DNA of 64,000 nt. It comes from Bacteroides sp. 224. GTDB taxonomy: Bacteria > Bacteroidota > Bacteroidia > Bacteroidales > Bacteroidaceae. Shown piece by piece: positions 10,145 to 19,704 of the stretch. A program made the position numbers and the translations under genes. Under the pieces are notes generated by a model. The model was not told the origin of the DNA, searched no databases, and saw only the letters and a program-made list of their open reading frames with translations. The stretch is from positions 62,001-126,000 of the forward strand of contig NZ_QVMK01000012.1 in NCBI RefSeq assembly GCF_010500995.1, given 5' to 3'. Position 1 is the first letter of the stretch; every line of letters starts with the position of its first letter.

Positions 10145-11062
10145 TCAGTTTACTTTGAATTTTTCTATTCCATCCTTTAAGAAGCCTACAATTTGCTGTG
10201 CAGCTGCAATACCTGCGTTGATATTTGCTTCGGCTGTTTGAGCACCCATTTTTTTAGGAGTAGCAAAATAGCGACCGGAGAATAATTCTACAAACTTAGA
10301 GTGAGCGGCAGGCATAATATCCGTCATATACTTAAAGTCATTACGTTCATCCATCAGTTTAATCAATTCGTCTTCGTTGATTACTTCTTTACGAGCTGTA
10401 TTTACCAAAATGGCTCCTTGGGGACAACTCTTTAACAGGTCATAATTGATCGATCCCTTTGTTTCGGCCGTAGCCGGTATATGAAGAGAAATAACATCAC
10501 ACGTTTTATATAATTCTTCAGCAGAATCAAGTGCTTTTACTCCGTCTTTTTCAATTACATCTTTGGGGCAAAATGCGTCATAAGCATATATTTCCATTCC
10601 AAAACCTTTGGCAATACGTGCTACATTTCTTCCTACATTTCCGTAAGCATGAATTCCCAGTTTTTTGCCCAGCAACTCTGTACCGGATGTTCCATTAAAG
10701 AAGTTACGAGCAGCATATACCATCATACCCAAAGCCAATTCTGCTACGGCATTTGAGTTCTGTCCCGGGGTATTCATTACACATACATTATGATCTGTAG
10801 CTGCTTTCAAATCCACATTATCATAACCGGCTCCTGCGCGTACCACTATTTTCAATTCTTCAGCAGCATCCAACACTTCCGCATCAATAATATCACTACG
10901 GATAATAATGGCATTCACATCTTTCACTGCATCAAGCAATTGAGCTTTTTCTGTATATTTTTCAAGCAATGACAGTTCATAACCGGCAGCTTCAATTTCC
11001 TTCCGAATACCATCTACTGCAACTTTCGCAAATGGTTTGTCTGTAGCAATAAGTATTTTCAT
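10145..11062 (-). CDS. serA: D-3-phosphoglycerate dehydrogenase, short form
   Basis: 305 residues of the D-2-hydroxyacid dehydrogenase fold, without the C-terminal ACT/regulatory domains of the E. coli enzyme. It oxidises 3-phosphoglycerate to 3-phosphohydroxypyruvate with NAD+, the first step of serine synthesis. Visible signatures: VVRAGAGYDNVDL, the Rossmann loop in GIHAYGNVGRNVARI, ILVNTARKEVINED, and the catalytic His in DIMPAAHSKF. The absence of an ACT domain suggests it lacks classical serine feedback. It is located directly after serC, which performs the next step. The start is the ATG at 11060-11062. Confidence 0.93.
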   Translation of the reverse strand: MKILIATDKPFAKVAVDGIRKEIEAAGYELSLLEKYTEKAQLLDAVKDVNAIIIRSDIIDAEVLDAAEELKIVVRAGAGYDNVDLKAATDHNVCVMNTPGQNSNAVAELALGMMVYAARNFFNGTSGTELLGKKLGIHAYGNVGRNVARIAKGFGMEIYAYDAFCPKDVIEKDGVKALDSAEELYKTCDVISLHIPATAETKGSINYDLLKSCPQGAILVNTARKEVINEDELIKLMDERNDFKYMTDIMPAAHSKFVELFSGRYFATPKKMGAQTAEANINAGIAAAQQIVGFLKDGIEKFKVN

Positions 11063-11084
11063 TTTAATATAGAATTAAAAAAAA

Positions 11085-11146
11085 TAGAATTAAGAATTGG
11101 AACAGAAGAGATTTCAATCTTCTAATTCGCATAATTCTTAATTCTA
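11085..11146. repeat. Inverted repeat between serC and serA
   Basis: Perfect 14-bp arms TAGAATTAAGAATT (11085-11098) and AATTCTTAATTCTA (11133-11146) in the 105-bp gap. It is very AT-rich, so its folding energy is modest, but the layout matches the other intra-operon palindromes. Confidence 0.7.
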
Positions 11147-11167
11147 AATTCCAAATTATTAGTTATC

Positions 11168-12235
11168 TTAATATTTTTTCTCAAATTCCTGCATGCAGTC
11201 GATCAATGCCTGAACGCTTTCTTTAGAAATAGCATTGTAAGTCGACGCGCGGAATCCTCCCACCGAACGGTGTCCTTTAATACCTACCATTCCTCTTTCA
11301 ACTGCGAATTTCAGGAAGTCGGCTTCAAGTTCTTTATATTCAGGAGCCATCACAAAGCAAATGTTCATGCGCGAACGATCTTCTTCGGCAGCCGTTCCGA
11401 CAAACATTTTATTACGATCTATTTCCTTATATAACATGTCGGCTTTTTCAATGGCACGTTCTTCCATTGCTTTTACGCCTCCTAAAGATTTGATCCAACG
11501 AAGCGTTAGCATGGCAGAATATATAGGAAGAACCGGAGGTGTATTAAACATAGATCCATTGTCGATATGTGTCTGATAGTTCAACATGGTTGGAATGTAG
11601 CGAGACACTTTACCCAACGCATCATTTTTCACAATCACAAAGGTCAATCCGGCTGGTGCAAGATTCTTTTGGGCACCACCATATATACACATATATTTAG
11701 AAACATCTATCGGACGAGAAAAAATATCCGATGACATATCAGCTACCAAAGGAACAGGAGAATTGAGATCTTCTTTCAACTCTGTACCATAAATTGTATT
11801 ATTGGTAGTAATATGGAAATAATCGGCATCGGTCGGGATGGTATAATCTTTGGGGATAAAAGTATAGTTGGCATCTGCAGAAGAAGCTACCTCAACCACT
11901 TCGCCAAATCCTTTTGCTTCCTTCATTGCTTTTTTAGCCCATACACCGGTATTCAGGTAAGCCGCTTTCTTCTCAAGGAAGTTATAAGGTACCATACAAA
12001 ACTCCAAACTTGCCCCACCGCCTAGAAAGAGTACCGAATAACCTTCGGGAATGTTAAGAAGTTCTTTAAACAATGCCTCGGCTTCATCAACCACAGCCTG
12101 AAAATCTTTCGAACGATGACTGATTTCAAGGATAGAAAGACCTAATCCATTAAAATCCAAGACTGCCTTCGCTGTTTCCTCAATTACTTCGCGAGGAAGA
12201 ATGGAAGGGCCCGCACTAAAATTATGCTTTTTCAT
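11168..12235 (-). CDS. serC: Phosphoserine aminotransferase
   Basis: 355 residues from the ATG at 12233-12235 ([17 protein letters not shown]). A longer frame begins at a TTG at 12259, but that extension overlaps a -7 promoter box and is rejected. The enzyme is a class-V PLP aminotransferase that converts 3-phosphohydroxypyruvate and glutamate to phosphoserine, and also serves pyridoxal synthesis in some bacteria. The PLP lysine is in [15 protein letters not shown]. The family N-terminal NFSAGPS signature and the C-terminal [15 protein letters not shown] are intact. It is the first gene of the serC-serA-DUF1015 unit. Confidence 0.96.
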   Translation of the reverse strand: MKKHNFSAGPSILPREVIEETAKAVLDFNGLGLSILEISHRSKDFQAVVDEAEALFKELLNIPEGYSVLFLGGGASLEFCMVPYNFLEKKAAYLNTGVWAKKAMKEAKGFGEVVEVASSADANYTFIPKDYTIPTDADYFHITTNNTIYGTELKEDLNSPVPLVADMSSDIFSRPIDVSKYMCIYGGAQKNLAPAGLTFVIVKNDALGKVSRYIPTMLNYQTHIDNGSMFNTPPVLPIYSAMLTLRWIKSLGGVKAMEERAIEKADMLYKEIDRNKMFVGTAAEEDRSRMNICFVMAPEYKELEADFLKFAVERGMVGIKGHRSVGGFRASTYNAISKESVQALIDCMQEFEKKY

Positions 12236-12577
12236 TTGAAGTTTGTTTTGGTTATACAAATCTAAATATTATTTAAGTCTTAATAGACATGGCGAAATTA
12301 CTAATAATTTTCTTCTCGGCAAATAATCTATCAATATTCTACAAATAGAAAGGAAAAACTTCAAAAACATATTATTTTAACAATAATTACTATACAAAAG
12401 GAAATCTCAAGAAAGCATTTAAAGGTTTTAGCAGGACAAAGAATGCATTAAAACTGAATATTTATTAATCTAAGAGGAAATATGGCACAAATACTACTGC
12501 CAAATCACTACCAAATTACAATTTATTAACACGGTGGTTACGCTTTTGCAAAATAGAGATTACAATTAAAACATTCA
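12236..12577. other. Intergenic between serC and the DbpA-like gene
   Basis: About 340 bp, strongly AT-rich. It contains the serC promoter box at 12257-12264. I see no hairpin terminator for the leftward helicase gene and no further ORF. Confidence 0.6.
12257..12264 (-). promoter_or_regulatory. -7 box of the serC operon
   Basis: The minus strand reads TAGATTTG (TAnnTTTG consensus). Transcription would begin near 12251, about 16 nt before the serC ATG, which supports 12235 as the true start. Confidence 0.6.
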
Positions 12578-13906
12578 TTATAAAGCCGCTTCTATAATCG
12601 TCTTCATTCCTTTTATTTTCTCATTACGAATTAAGGTCATTAATTGTTTTACCCTACTTGCACGAACCGTAACAAATGCATAATGCTCTTTTACATCCAC
12701 TCCACTTATATCTTCTCCCGAAAGCTGTCCTTTTTTACAAAGAAAACCTACAATATCTACTTTATTTAGCTTATCCTTTTTTCCTTTACCTATATATAAG
12801 GTAGTCCAAACCGGTTTAGCCGGATGCGGAATCGACTCCGGAAGCAAATAGTCCTCTAAATCTGTAGGAAGGTATTCCGGAATTCTATCCTGTTCATTTA
12901 TAATAAGGTAAGAAGTTCCTTCAGCATCCCACCGGGCAGTACGACCATTACGATGAGTAAATGCCTCTTCGCTTACAGGTAAGTGATAATGAATAATATG
13001 TTCTATTTCCGGGATATCTAATCCTCTGGCAGCCAAATCGGTAGAGATCAGAACAAAACAACTTTTATTTCTGAACTTATAGAGCGCACGTTCCCTATCG
13101 GGTTGCTCCATCCCTCCATGAAACGCCTCATTATATAACTTCCTTTCTTTCAGTAGTTTGCTCACTCTATCTACAGCATCCCGATGATTACAGAAAACAA
13201 TAGAAGATGAATTTCCCAATGAGCAGAGCAATTTATAAAGCGTATCTATTTTATCTTTGGAAGGAGAAACAAGTTTTCGAAGCTGTAACCTTGTTTGTTC
13301 CTGATTATTGGAATGAAGAAAATCTAATTTTGTAGTTCTATGTAATCCGGTAAATCGAGGAATCTCTTCCGCATCAGTAGCAGACATCAACATACGTTTC
13401 TTTAATCCGCTAAGTTGAGCCACGATTTCTTCCATTTCATCCTGAAAGCCTAATTCCAGCGACTTATCAAATTCATCAATTACCAATGTCCGGATAGTTT
13501 GCGGAGAAAAGTTTCCTTTACGCAAATGGTCGGCTATTCTACCGGGTGTACCTATTATAATAGACGGATGATTTCCTACTATACTTTTCTTTTCTTCACT
13601 TATAGGATGACCTCCATAACAACAACATGTTTTCCAAGAAGTATTCATCGATTTGAATACTGAATCTATCTGCAAAGCAAGTTCGCGAGAAGGCACCAAT
13701 ATAAGTGTTTGAATATCCGTTCCCGGCTTGAGCGTTAATAATACAGGAAGAAGAAAAGCCAATGTTTTCCCTGAACCTGTAGGTGATAATAAAACGACAT
13801 CACTATCATTTTTTACAGTATCCAACGCAGCTTTTTGCATAGGATTCAGTTCTTCAATTTTCAATTGATGAAGAACTTGCCTGATAATTTCATTATTTTG
13901 TTGCAT
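12578..13906 (-). CDS. dbpA: DEAD-box RNA helicase, DbpA-like
   Basis: 442 residues. Helicase motifs in order: Q-motif region (IEELNPMQKAALD), SPTGSGKT (motif I), PSRELALQ (Ia), GTPGR (Ib), DEFD in place of DEAD (II), SAT (III), then FHGGMEQPDRE, STDLAARGLDIPEIEHIIHY (V) and HRNGRTAR (VI). The last ~75 residues (from about 370) form a DbpA-type RNA-binding domain, which in the family targets 23S rRNA hairpin 92 during 50S maturation. It is monocistronic. A perfect -7 box ends only 4 bp before the ATG, suggesting a leaderless or nearly leaderless mRNA. Confidence 0.88.
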   Translation of the reverse strand: MQQNNEIIRQVLHQLKIEELNPMQKAALDTVKNDSDVVLLSPTGSGKTLAFLLPVLLTLKPGTDIQTLILVPSRELALQIDSVFKSMNTSWKTCCCYGGHPISEEKKSIVGNHPSIIIGTPGRIADHLRKGNFSPQTIRTLVIDEFDKSLELGFQDEMEEIVAQLSGLKKRMLMSATDAEEIPRFTGLHRTTKLDFLHSNNQEQTRLQLRKLVSPSKDKIDTLYKLLCSLGNSSSIVFCNHRDAVDRVSKLLKERKLYNEAFHGGMEQPDRERALYKFRNKSCFVLISTDLAARGLDIPEIEHIIHYHLPVSEEAFTHRNGRTARWDAEGTSYLIINEQDRIPEYLPTDLEDYLLPESIPHPAKPVWTTLYIGKGKKDKLNKVDIVGFLCKKGQLSGEDISGVDVKEHYAFVTVRASRVKQLMTLIRNEKIKGMKTIIEAAL

Positions 13907-14284
13907 GATACAAAGGTATAAAAAAGAGATCAGCAGGCTTTAACAATAAATAAAATTATTTTTTTGTTTCAATTAATAAACTCAGCTAAAGGTTCTTTAA
14001 ACTTTATTCAGATTTCATTTAGTTTCATTCCCAAGCCAGAAACTTTTATTTCCAAGCGGAATTGACACCTAATTTAGCTAAAAACAAAGAAAAAACTAAC
14101 AAAAAGAGTTATATAAAGAATAAATAGATAACTATAAAATATATCTATTGTCACAAAAAGTATTAGTAATCGGACCATACCCTATCAGTTTTTTGTATAT
14201 TTATTCGTTTTATTTTAATCTTTTTATATTATCTTCGCATCATTAAATACTTATTTTATCCAATTATTCAAATCGTATAGGTTT
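13907..14284. other. Divergent intergenic region, helicase / SusC
   Basis: About 380 bp of AT-rich sequence between divergent genes. A weak -7-like box TATCTTCG (14230-14237) lies 48 bp before the SusC start. No sigma/anti-sigma gene and no obvious operator palindrome is seen, so the regulator of the SusC locus must lie elsewhere. Confidence 0.5.
13911..13918 (-). promoter_or_regulatory. -7 box directly upstream of the DbpA-like gene
   Basis: The minus strand reads TACCTTTG, a perfect TAnnTTTG. It lies 5-12 bp before the start codon, so transcription would begin at or beside the A of ATG. Confidence 0.55.
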
Positions 14285-17227
14285 ATGAAGAAAATTAGAC
14301 TATTGTTATCATTCTTCCTACTCATATTTGTGGGGGGAGGCTATGCCTTCGCACAAGGTTTGGTAACAGTAAGCGGAATTGTGACATCATCAGATGCCAA
14401 TGAGCCGCTTATCGGAGTCACTATCGTTACCGGACCAAATTCCGGTGTGATTACACAAATAGACGGTAGTTACTCTCTCTCTGTTGCTGCAGGTACGACA
14501 ATCACCTTCCGGTACATGGGCTACGAATCTCAGCAATACACGGTTCCCGCCGGCAATGCTAAAATCACACACAATGTGGTGTTGAGAACTGACTCACATA
14601 TCATTGACGATGTGGTAGTAGTAGCGTATGGTGTACGTAAAAAAGGTACCATTGCCGGTTCAGTATCTACAGTGAAAGCAGACAAACTGGAAAATGTTCC
14701 GGCTGCCAGTTTTGACCAAGCTTTGCAAGGTATAACTCCGGGGCTTACCATTCTCTCCAAATCAGGAGAACCCAGTGCAACAGCATCATTTAAAATCAGA
14801 GGTACAAATTCAATTAACTCCGGCAACGATCCTCTTTTCATTTTAGATGGCATGCCAATCTCTGCTTCCGATTTCAACACTATTAACCCTAACGATATTG
14901 AATCGGTTTCTGTGTTGAAAGATGCATCTTCAACTTCTATCTATGGTGCACGTGCAGCCAATGGGGTAATGGTGATTACTACCAAACGCGGACGCATGGC
15001 AGACAAAGCTCTGGTAACATACCGTATGCAATACGGTTTTTCGCAGTTGGCGAGTGGCAAATGGAATCTCATGAATACAGATGAACGTATCCAGTATGAA
15101 AAAGAAGTTGGCTTGACAGAAAGAAAAGACTACAATAAGCTAAGTAAAATCAACACCAACTGGTTGGAAGAGATTTTTAACGACCGTGCTCCGCTGCAAA
15201 GCCACGAGGTACAGGTGAGTGGTGCCACAGAGAAAACCAATTACTACCTTTCCGGTAGTTTCTATACTCAAGACGGAACCACAAGCGATTCTGATTTTCT
15301 CCGTTATAACTTTCGCACTAATTTAGAAAACCGACTGAGCAGTATGTTTAAGGTAGGTGCAAACATTATGTTGGCTTACGAAAAGATTCATGAATCTGTA
15401 TCCGGAGGCGATTATTATACAAATACTCCTATTTCGGCTTCTCGTTTTATGCTACCATACGTAAGCCCATACAAAGCAGACGGTTCTTTAGCATCTGTTA
15501 ACGATGGTTCTTGGAAAACAGTTGGCGAAAATCCATTGGAATGGAGTGTCAATAATCCATATTACCTTAAGAAATACAAAGTACTTGCCAGCCTTTTCGC
15601 CGAAGCAAAACCAATTGAAGGACTTACTCTCCGCGTTCAGGGAGGTATAGACTATGGAAATAGCAGATCAAATACAATCAGTATTCCCAGCTATCTGCCT
15701 AATAATTATGAAGGAAAAGCCGGACAAAGTACCGCAACAGGTGTTACACTGACAATTACCAATACAGCCAACTATACCTTTGATATTAAAGACAAGCATC
15801 ATTTTAATGCTATGCTTGGACAAGAAGGGGTCAACTACTCTACTGAAAGCTTTGGTGTGGGCAGTGCCGGACAGAATAACGATTTTCTATCAGGCGTTAA
15901 ATATGGTACTCGCGTTACTTCCTGGAATAGTTCTAAAGCTGAATACGCTTTCCTTTCTTTCTTTGGAAGAGGTGAATATACGTACGATGATCGTTTTTAT
16001 TTTGACGGTTCTTTGCGTACCGATGGTTCTTCTCGCTTTGGTAAAAACGGACGCTTTGCCACATTTTGGTCTTTAGGATTTATGTGGAACGTAAAAAACG
16101 AGAAATTCCTAAAAAGCATAAAATGGCTTACCAATGCACAGATTGCCGTTAGTACAGGTACCACTGGTAACTCTTCGATTCCTAATTATGCGCACCACGC
16201 ACTGTTAGGTGGAGTAGGTAATTACTTGAATGTAGCCGGGGTTGGTCCTATCTCACAAGGTAATGAAGATCTGGAGTGGGAGAAATTATGGTCATCCAAT
16301 TTGGCCTTCCGTTTAGGATTCTTCAATCGTGCTAATGTAGAGATTGAATTATACAATAAGAAAACCACCAATATGCTGATGTCTGTACCCGAATCGTATG
16401 CCAGTGGTAAAGGGGGTTTCCATTGGGATAATGTAGGAGCAATGATTAACCGAGGAGTGGAACTCAACGTAAACGTAGATGTGATTCAGAAGAAAAATTT
16501 CACATGGAATATCAGTGCAAATGCTTCTTACAACTATAATGAAATCACTGAACTATATAATGGTTTGAACGAATATGTTACCGGAACCACATCAACAAAA
16601 CTAATGGTAGGGCACTCTTATGGTGAATTTTTCCTCAACAGATACGCAGGCGTTAACATTGCCAATGGAGATGCACTCTGGTATACGAAAGACGGAGAAA
16701 TTACTACAAAATACAATGAAGCCGATAAAGTGATGGTAGGCAAAAGTTGTATTGCTCCTTGGCAAGGTGGGTTTGGTACTACAGCATCTTACAAAGATTT
16801 TAGTCTTTCGGCTCAGTTCAGTTGGGTGGCTAACCGCTATATGATGAACAATGACCGCTTCTTTGAAGAAGGAGGAGGACTTTTCGATAGTTACAACCAA
16901 TCGAAAAGAATGCTCTACAACCGTTGGAAAGAACCAGGAGATATAACTGATATCCCACGTCATGGAGTAAGCCCACAATTTGATACCCACTTACTGGAGG
17001 ATGCTTCTTTTATGCGTCTTAAAAACTTGATGGTTAGTTATTCGGTACCAAAAAAATGGTTAAAGAAAACCTTAATTATTTCCAGTGCTCGATTATACGT
17101 ACAAGGACAGAACTTACTGACCTTTACCGGTTTTAGTGGTCTGGATCCGGAATCTGACGCTAATATTTACAAGGTACAATATCCGATGTCTCGCCAATTC
17201 ATGTTCGGAGCCGATATTACTTTCTAA
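14285..17227 (+). CDS. SusC/RagA-type TonB-dependent outer-membrane transporter
   Basis: 980 residues. A signal peptide (1-24, ending AFAQ) precedes a carboxypeptidase-regulatory-like beta-sandwich domain (about 28-105). A TonB-box-like stretch DDVVVVAYG (108-116), a plug domain (about 120-235, with FKIRGTNSI, PLFILDGMP and IYGARAANGVMVITTKRG) and a 22-strand barrel ending in F follow. There is no STN domain, so it is not a sigma-factor transducer. It would form a lidded importer with the SusD-like protein 12 bp downstream. The substrate cannot be read from it; neighbours suggest peptides rather than glycans. The length matches the family. Confidence 0.96.
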   Translation: MKKIRLLLSFFLLIFVGGGYAFAQGLVTVSGIVTSSDANEPLIGVTIVTGPNSGVITQIDGSYSLSVAAGTTITFRYMGYESQQYTVPAGNAKITHNVVLRTDSHIIDDVVVVAYGVRKKGTIAGSVSTVKADKLENVPAASFDQALQGITPGLTILSKSGEPSATASFKIRGTNSINSGNDPLFILDGMPISASDFNTINPNDIESVSVLKDASSTSIYGARAANGVMVITTKRGRMADKALVTYRMQYGFSQLASGKWNLMNTDERIQYEKEVGLTERKDYNKLSKINTNWLEEIFNDRAPLQSHEVQVSGATEKTNYYLSGSFYTQDGTTSDSDFLRYNFRTNLENRLSSMFKVGANIMLAYEKIHESVSGGDYYTNTPISASRFMLPYVSPYKADGSLASVNDGSWKTVGENPLEWSVNNPYYLKKYKVLASLFAEAKPIEGLTLRVQGGIDYGNSRSNTISIPSYLPNNYEGKAGQSTATGVTLTITNTANYTFDIKDKHHFNAMLGQEGVNYSTESFGVGSAGQNNDFLSGVKYGTRVTSWNSSKAEYAFLSFFGRGEYTYDDRFYFDGSLRTDGSSRFGKNGRFATFWSLGFMWNVKNEKFLKSIKWLTNAQIAVSTGTTGNSSIPNYAHHALLGGVGNYLNVAGVGPISQGNEDLEWEKLWSSNLAFRLGFFNRANVEIELYNKKTTNMLMSVPESYASGKGGFHWDNVGAMINRGVELNVNVDVIQKKNFTWNISANASYNYNEITELYNGLNEYVTGTTSTKLMVGHSYGEFFLNRYAGVNIANGDALWYTKDGEITTKYNEADKVMVGKSCIAPWQGGFGTTASYKDFSLSAQFSWVANRYMMNNDRFFEEGGGLFDSYNQSKRMLYNRWKEPGDITDIPRHGVSPQFDTHLLEDASFMRLKNLMVSYSVPKKWLKKTLIISSARLYVQGQNLLTFTGFSGLDPESDANIYKVQYPMSRQFMFGADITF

Positions 17228-17239
17228 AAACAAATAAGG

Positions 17240-18736
17240 ATGATACATAAAATTAAATACTATATACTGCTGGCAGTTATTTCGCTTGGTGCAGCTTCCT
17301 GCCTCGACAAGTTTCCGGATGGAGATGGTATTCCACAAGAAAGAGGAATGCAGAGCCTATCAGATGCAGATCAAAGACTAACGGGAATCTATGCCGGATT
17401 TAAAAACAGTGCTTTGTATAGCGGTCTGCTTACTATATTGCCTGATATCCAAACCGACTTAGTGTACGGGGTGGAAGGATACAGTAACACTTATGGCGCT
17501 TTCTGGCGTTGGGAAATTTTGCCAACGAACACCGAAGTTACAAGTGTGTATGCCGCACTTTATAATATTATAGGTTCTTGCAATCTGTTTCTGGATGATG
17601 TAGAAGGATTACGTGAGAAGCTAATTGACGACGACGAACTTGACGAACTTTTGAATATCGAGGGGCAAGTGCACTTCGCACGCGCACTATGCTATTCGGA
17701 ACTAATCAAGCTATTCTGTAAAGCTTACGACCCGGCAACGGCCGAAAAAGAGTTAGGTATGGCAATGATTACCAGCTACAAGAACCCTGAAAAAAGAGTT
17801 CGTGCCAATCTGAAAGATTCGTATGCTTTTGTTTTGAAAGACTTGAAAAAGGCAGAAGAGCAAATCACGAATGAATCTAAAGAGTTCATGTCATACTTTA
17901 CTCAGACTGCGGTGAATGCATTGTACGCTCGCATATATTTGTATATGCAAGATTGGGACAAAGCCATTGAATATGCAACCAATACCATTGAAGACGATTA
18001 TTTGTACCTGGCAAGTACTAATTCGCTTGCTACAAGTACTCAATCGATTTATAAATATATGTGGACCAATGACAACTCTACTGAAATTATCTGGAGAGTA
18101 GGTTTTACCCCAACGTCATACGGAGGTGCATTAGGACGTGTGTTCCTGAATTACAATTATATATCTTATACTCCCGACTATGTAGTAGCTACTTGGGCAT
18201 ACAACCTCTATAGTACTAACGACCAACGACGGGCTGCATTTTTCAGAAATACAACTACCGGATATTCTCATAGATTAACATGGCCTTTGTTGATTAAATA
18301 TGAAGGTAACGAGAGCTTCAGAAGCGGTTACAATATTTTGCATGTAAATATGCCAAAAGTATTCCGTATGTCAGAACAATATCTGATTCGTGCAGAAGCT
18401 TACTGTCAGAAGAAAGAGTATACCAAAGCAGCTAAGGATATTACCACCCTTCGCACTGCACGATATACGACTTATACTTCTACCTCACTCACAGCAGATA
18501 ACTGGTTGGAGGAAATAAGCAAAGAACGTGTTCGCGAATTATATATGGAAGGATTCCGCCTACAAGACCTCAAACGTTGGCACAAAGGCTTTGAGCGTAC
18601 TCCACAACAGAATTCTATCAAAGAAGGAAGTAGTCTGAAAATTGAAGCAGACGATCCGCTGTTTGTATGGCCCATTCCACAGCATGAGATTAATTCTCCC
18701 GATGCGGATATCAAACCTAATGAGAGCAATAAATAA
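17240..18736 (+). CDS. SusD/RagB-type surface lipoprotein
   Basis: 498 residues with a lipoprotein signal (lipobox LGAASC, Cys21). The SusD fold is recognisable by the N-terminal LSDADQRLTGIYAGFKNS region, TPR-like helices (GQVHFARALCYSELIKLF) and the C-terminal RVRELYMEGFRLQDLKRW signature. It caps the barrel of the upstream SusC and captures substrate at the cell surface. The ATG follows the susC stop by 12 bp, so the two are co-translated. The frame extends right up to the next gene. Confidence 0.95.
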   Translation: MIHKIKYYILLAVISLGAASCLDKFPDGDGIPQERGMQSLSDADQRLTGIYAGFKNSALYSGLLTILPDIQTDLVYGVEGYSNTYGAFWRWEILPTNTEVTSVYAALYNIIGSCNLFLDDVEGLREKLIDDDELDELLNIEGQVHFARALCYSELIKLFCKAYDPATAEKELGMAMITSYKNPEKRVRANLKDSYAFVLKDLKKAEEQITNESKEFMSYFTQTAVNALYARIYLYMQDWDKAIEYATNTIEDDYLYLASTNSLATSTQSIYKYMWTNDNSTEIIWRVGFTPTSYGGALGRVFLNYNYISYTPDYVVATWAYNLYSTNDQRRAAFFRNTTTGYSHRLTWPLLIKYEGNESFRSGYNILHVNMPKVFRMSEQYLIRAEAYCQKKEYTKAAKDITTLRTARYTTYTSTSLTADNWLEEISKERVRELYMEGFRLQDLKRWHKGFERTPQQNSIKEGSSLKIEADDPLFVWPIPQHEINSPDADIKPNESNK

Positions 18737-18752
18737 TAAAAAGAATACTACA

Positions 18753-19625
18753 ATGAAACAATTAATAACAGGATTAGTTATTGTGGTAACGATGATAGGA
18801 TCGTTTATCAGTTGTAGCGAAGAGTATACCACTTATAATGGTCCATCGTATGTGATGTTTGCCGACACACTGGCGGTTTACCCGATACAACAATCGAATG
18901 AAGCCTTTAAAGTTGATCTGGTAGCTACGAAAATTACCAATCACGACCGTACCTTCGGAGTTGAGATCATAGGAAATAAAGGAAATGCCATTCTGGGTCG
19001 CCACTATACGCTGGAATCGAACTCTGTGACAATCAAAGCCGGAGAAAACAAAGGAAATATCATCGTGCGTGGTAACTATGACAAAATAGAGAACACCGAC
19101 ACATTAACCTTTGGATTGCGCTTGGCAAGTATCGACAAAAGTGTAGAATGGGATCTCTATGGAATAGAAACCAAAGTGCAAATGCGGAAAGCCTGTCCTT
19201 TCAATATTGACGACTATGCCGGTTACTGCCGATTAAGCTCATCTTTCTTCCAAAACGGATTTGGAGGTATAGAAACTCGCAAAATCAAAGTAGAAATAGC
19301 AAACAGAGAAAAGAATATTCTCCGCTTTATTGATTTCTATGATAAAGGCTACGACATCTATATGCAAATAGACCCAACCGTTGATGTCTTAAACCCAAGT
19401 ATTAAAATGGTGGGAGAACAAACCATCGGCGACTCGCGCAACTTCTTTACCTGGATTTATGGTTATGATGGAATGGTGCAAGCTCAAGATTTGCGTGGTG
19501 TACAAACCATGTTCAATACTTGCGAGAGATTTGCTATTCACTATATGACTTTATATGTAAATGAAGTAGGTATTGTAGGTAGCTTTTACAACATCATCGA
19601 GTGGTCCGATGAAGATGAAGAGTGA
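18753..19625 (+). CDS. DUF4843-type lipoprotein
   Basis: 290 residues from the ATG at 18753. The longer frame starting at 18642 lies within the susD gene and lacks a signal peptide, whereas this start gives a clean lipoprotein signal (Cys21, GSFISC followed by SEEY). The sequence fits the DUF4843 family that commonly follows susD: a beta-sandwich region YVMFADTLAVYPIQ with GRHYTLESNSVTIKAGENKG, then a C-terminal domain beginning CPFNIDDYAGY. It is likely a surface accessory binding protein of the transporter. The gap to susD is 16 bp. Confidence 0.82.
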   Translation: MKQLITGLVIVVTMIGSFISCSEEYTTYNGPSYVMFADTLAVYPIQQSNEAFKVDLVATKITNHDRTFGVEIIGNKGNAILGRHYTLESNSVTIKAGENKGNIIVRGNYDKIENTDTLTFGLRLASIDKSVEWDLYGIETKVQMRKACPFNIDDYAGYCRLSSSFFQNGFGGIETRKIKVEIANREKNILRFIDFYDKGYDIYMQIDPTVDVLNPSIKMVGEQTIGDSRNFFTWIYGYDGMVQAQDLRGVQTMFNTCERFAIHYMTLYVNEVGIVGSFYNIIEWSDEDEE

Positions 19626-19704
19626 TTGTAGTCTGTATATATATTTAATATTAAGATATAAGACTTTAGTATATTATTTGTAGTTCACTAAATTTTTAAA
19701 TGTT

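Noticed and set aside
18642..18752. N-terminal extension of the DUF4843 lipoprotein
   Set aside because: Lies inside the susD gene in another frame and would bury the lipoprotein signal.
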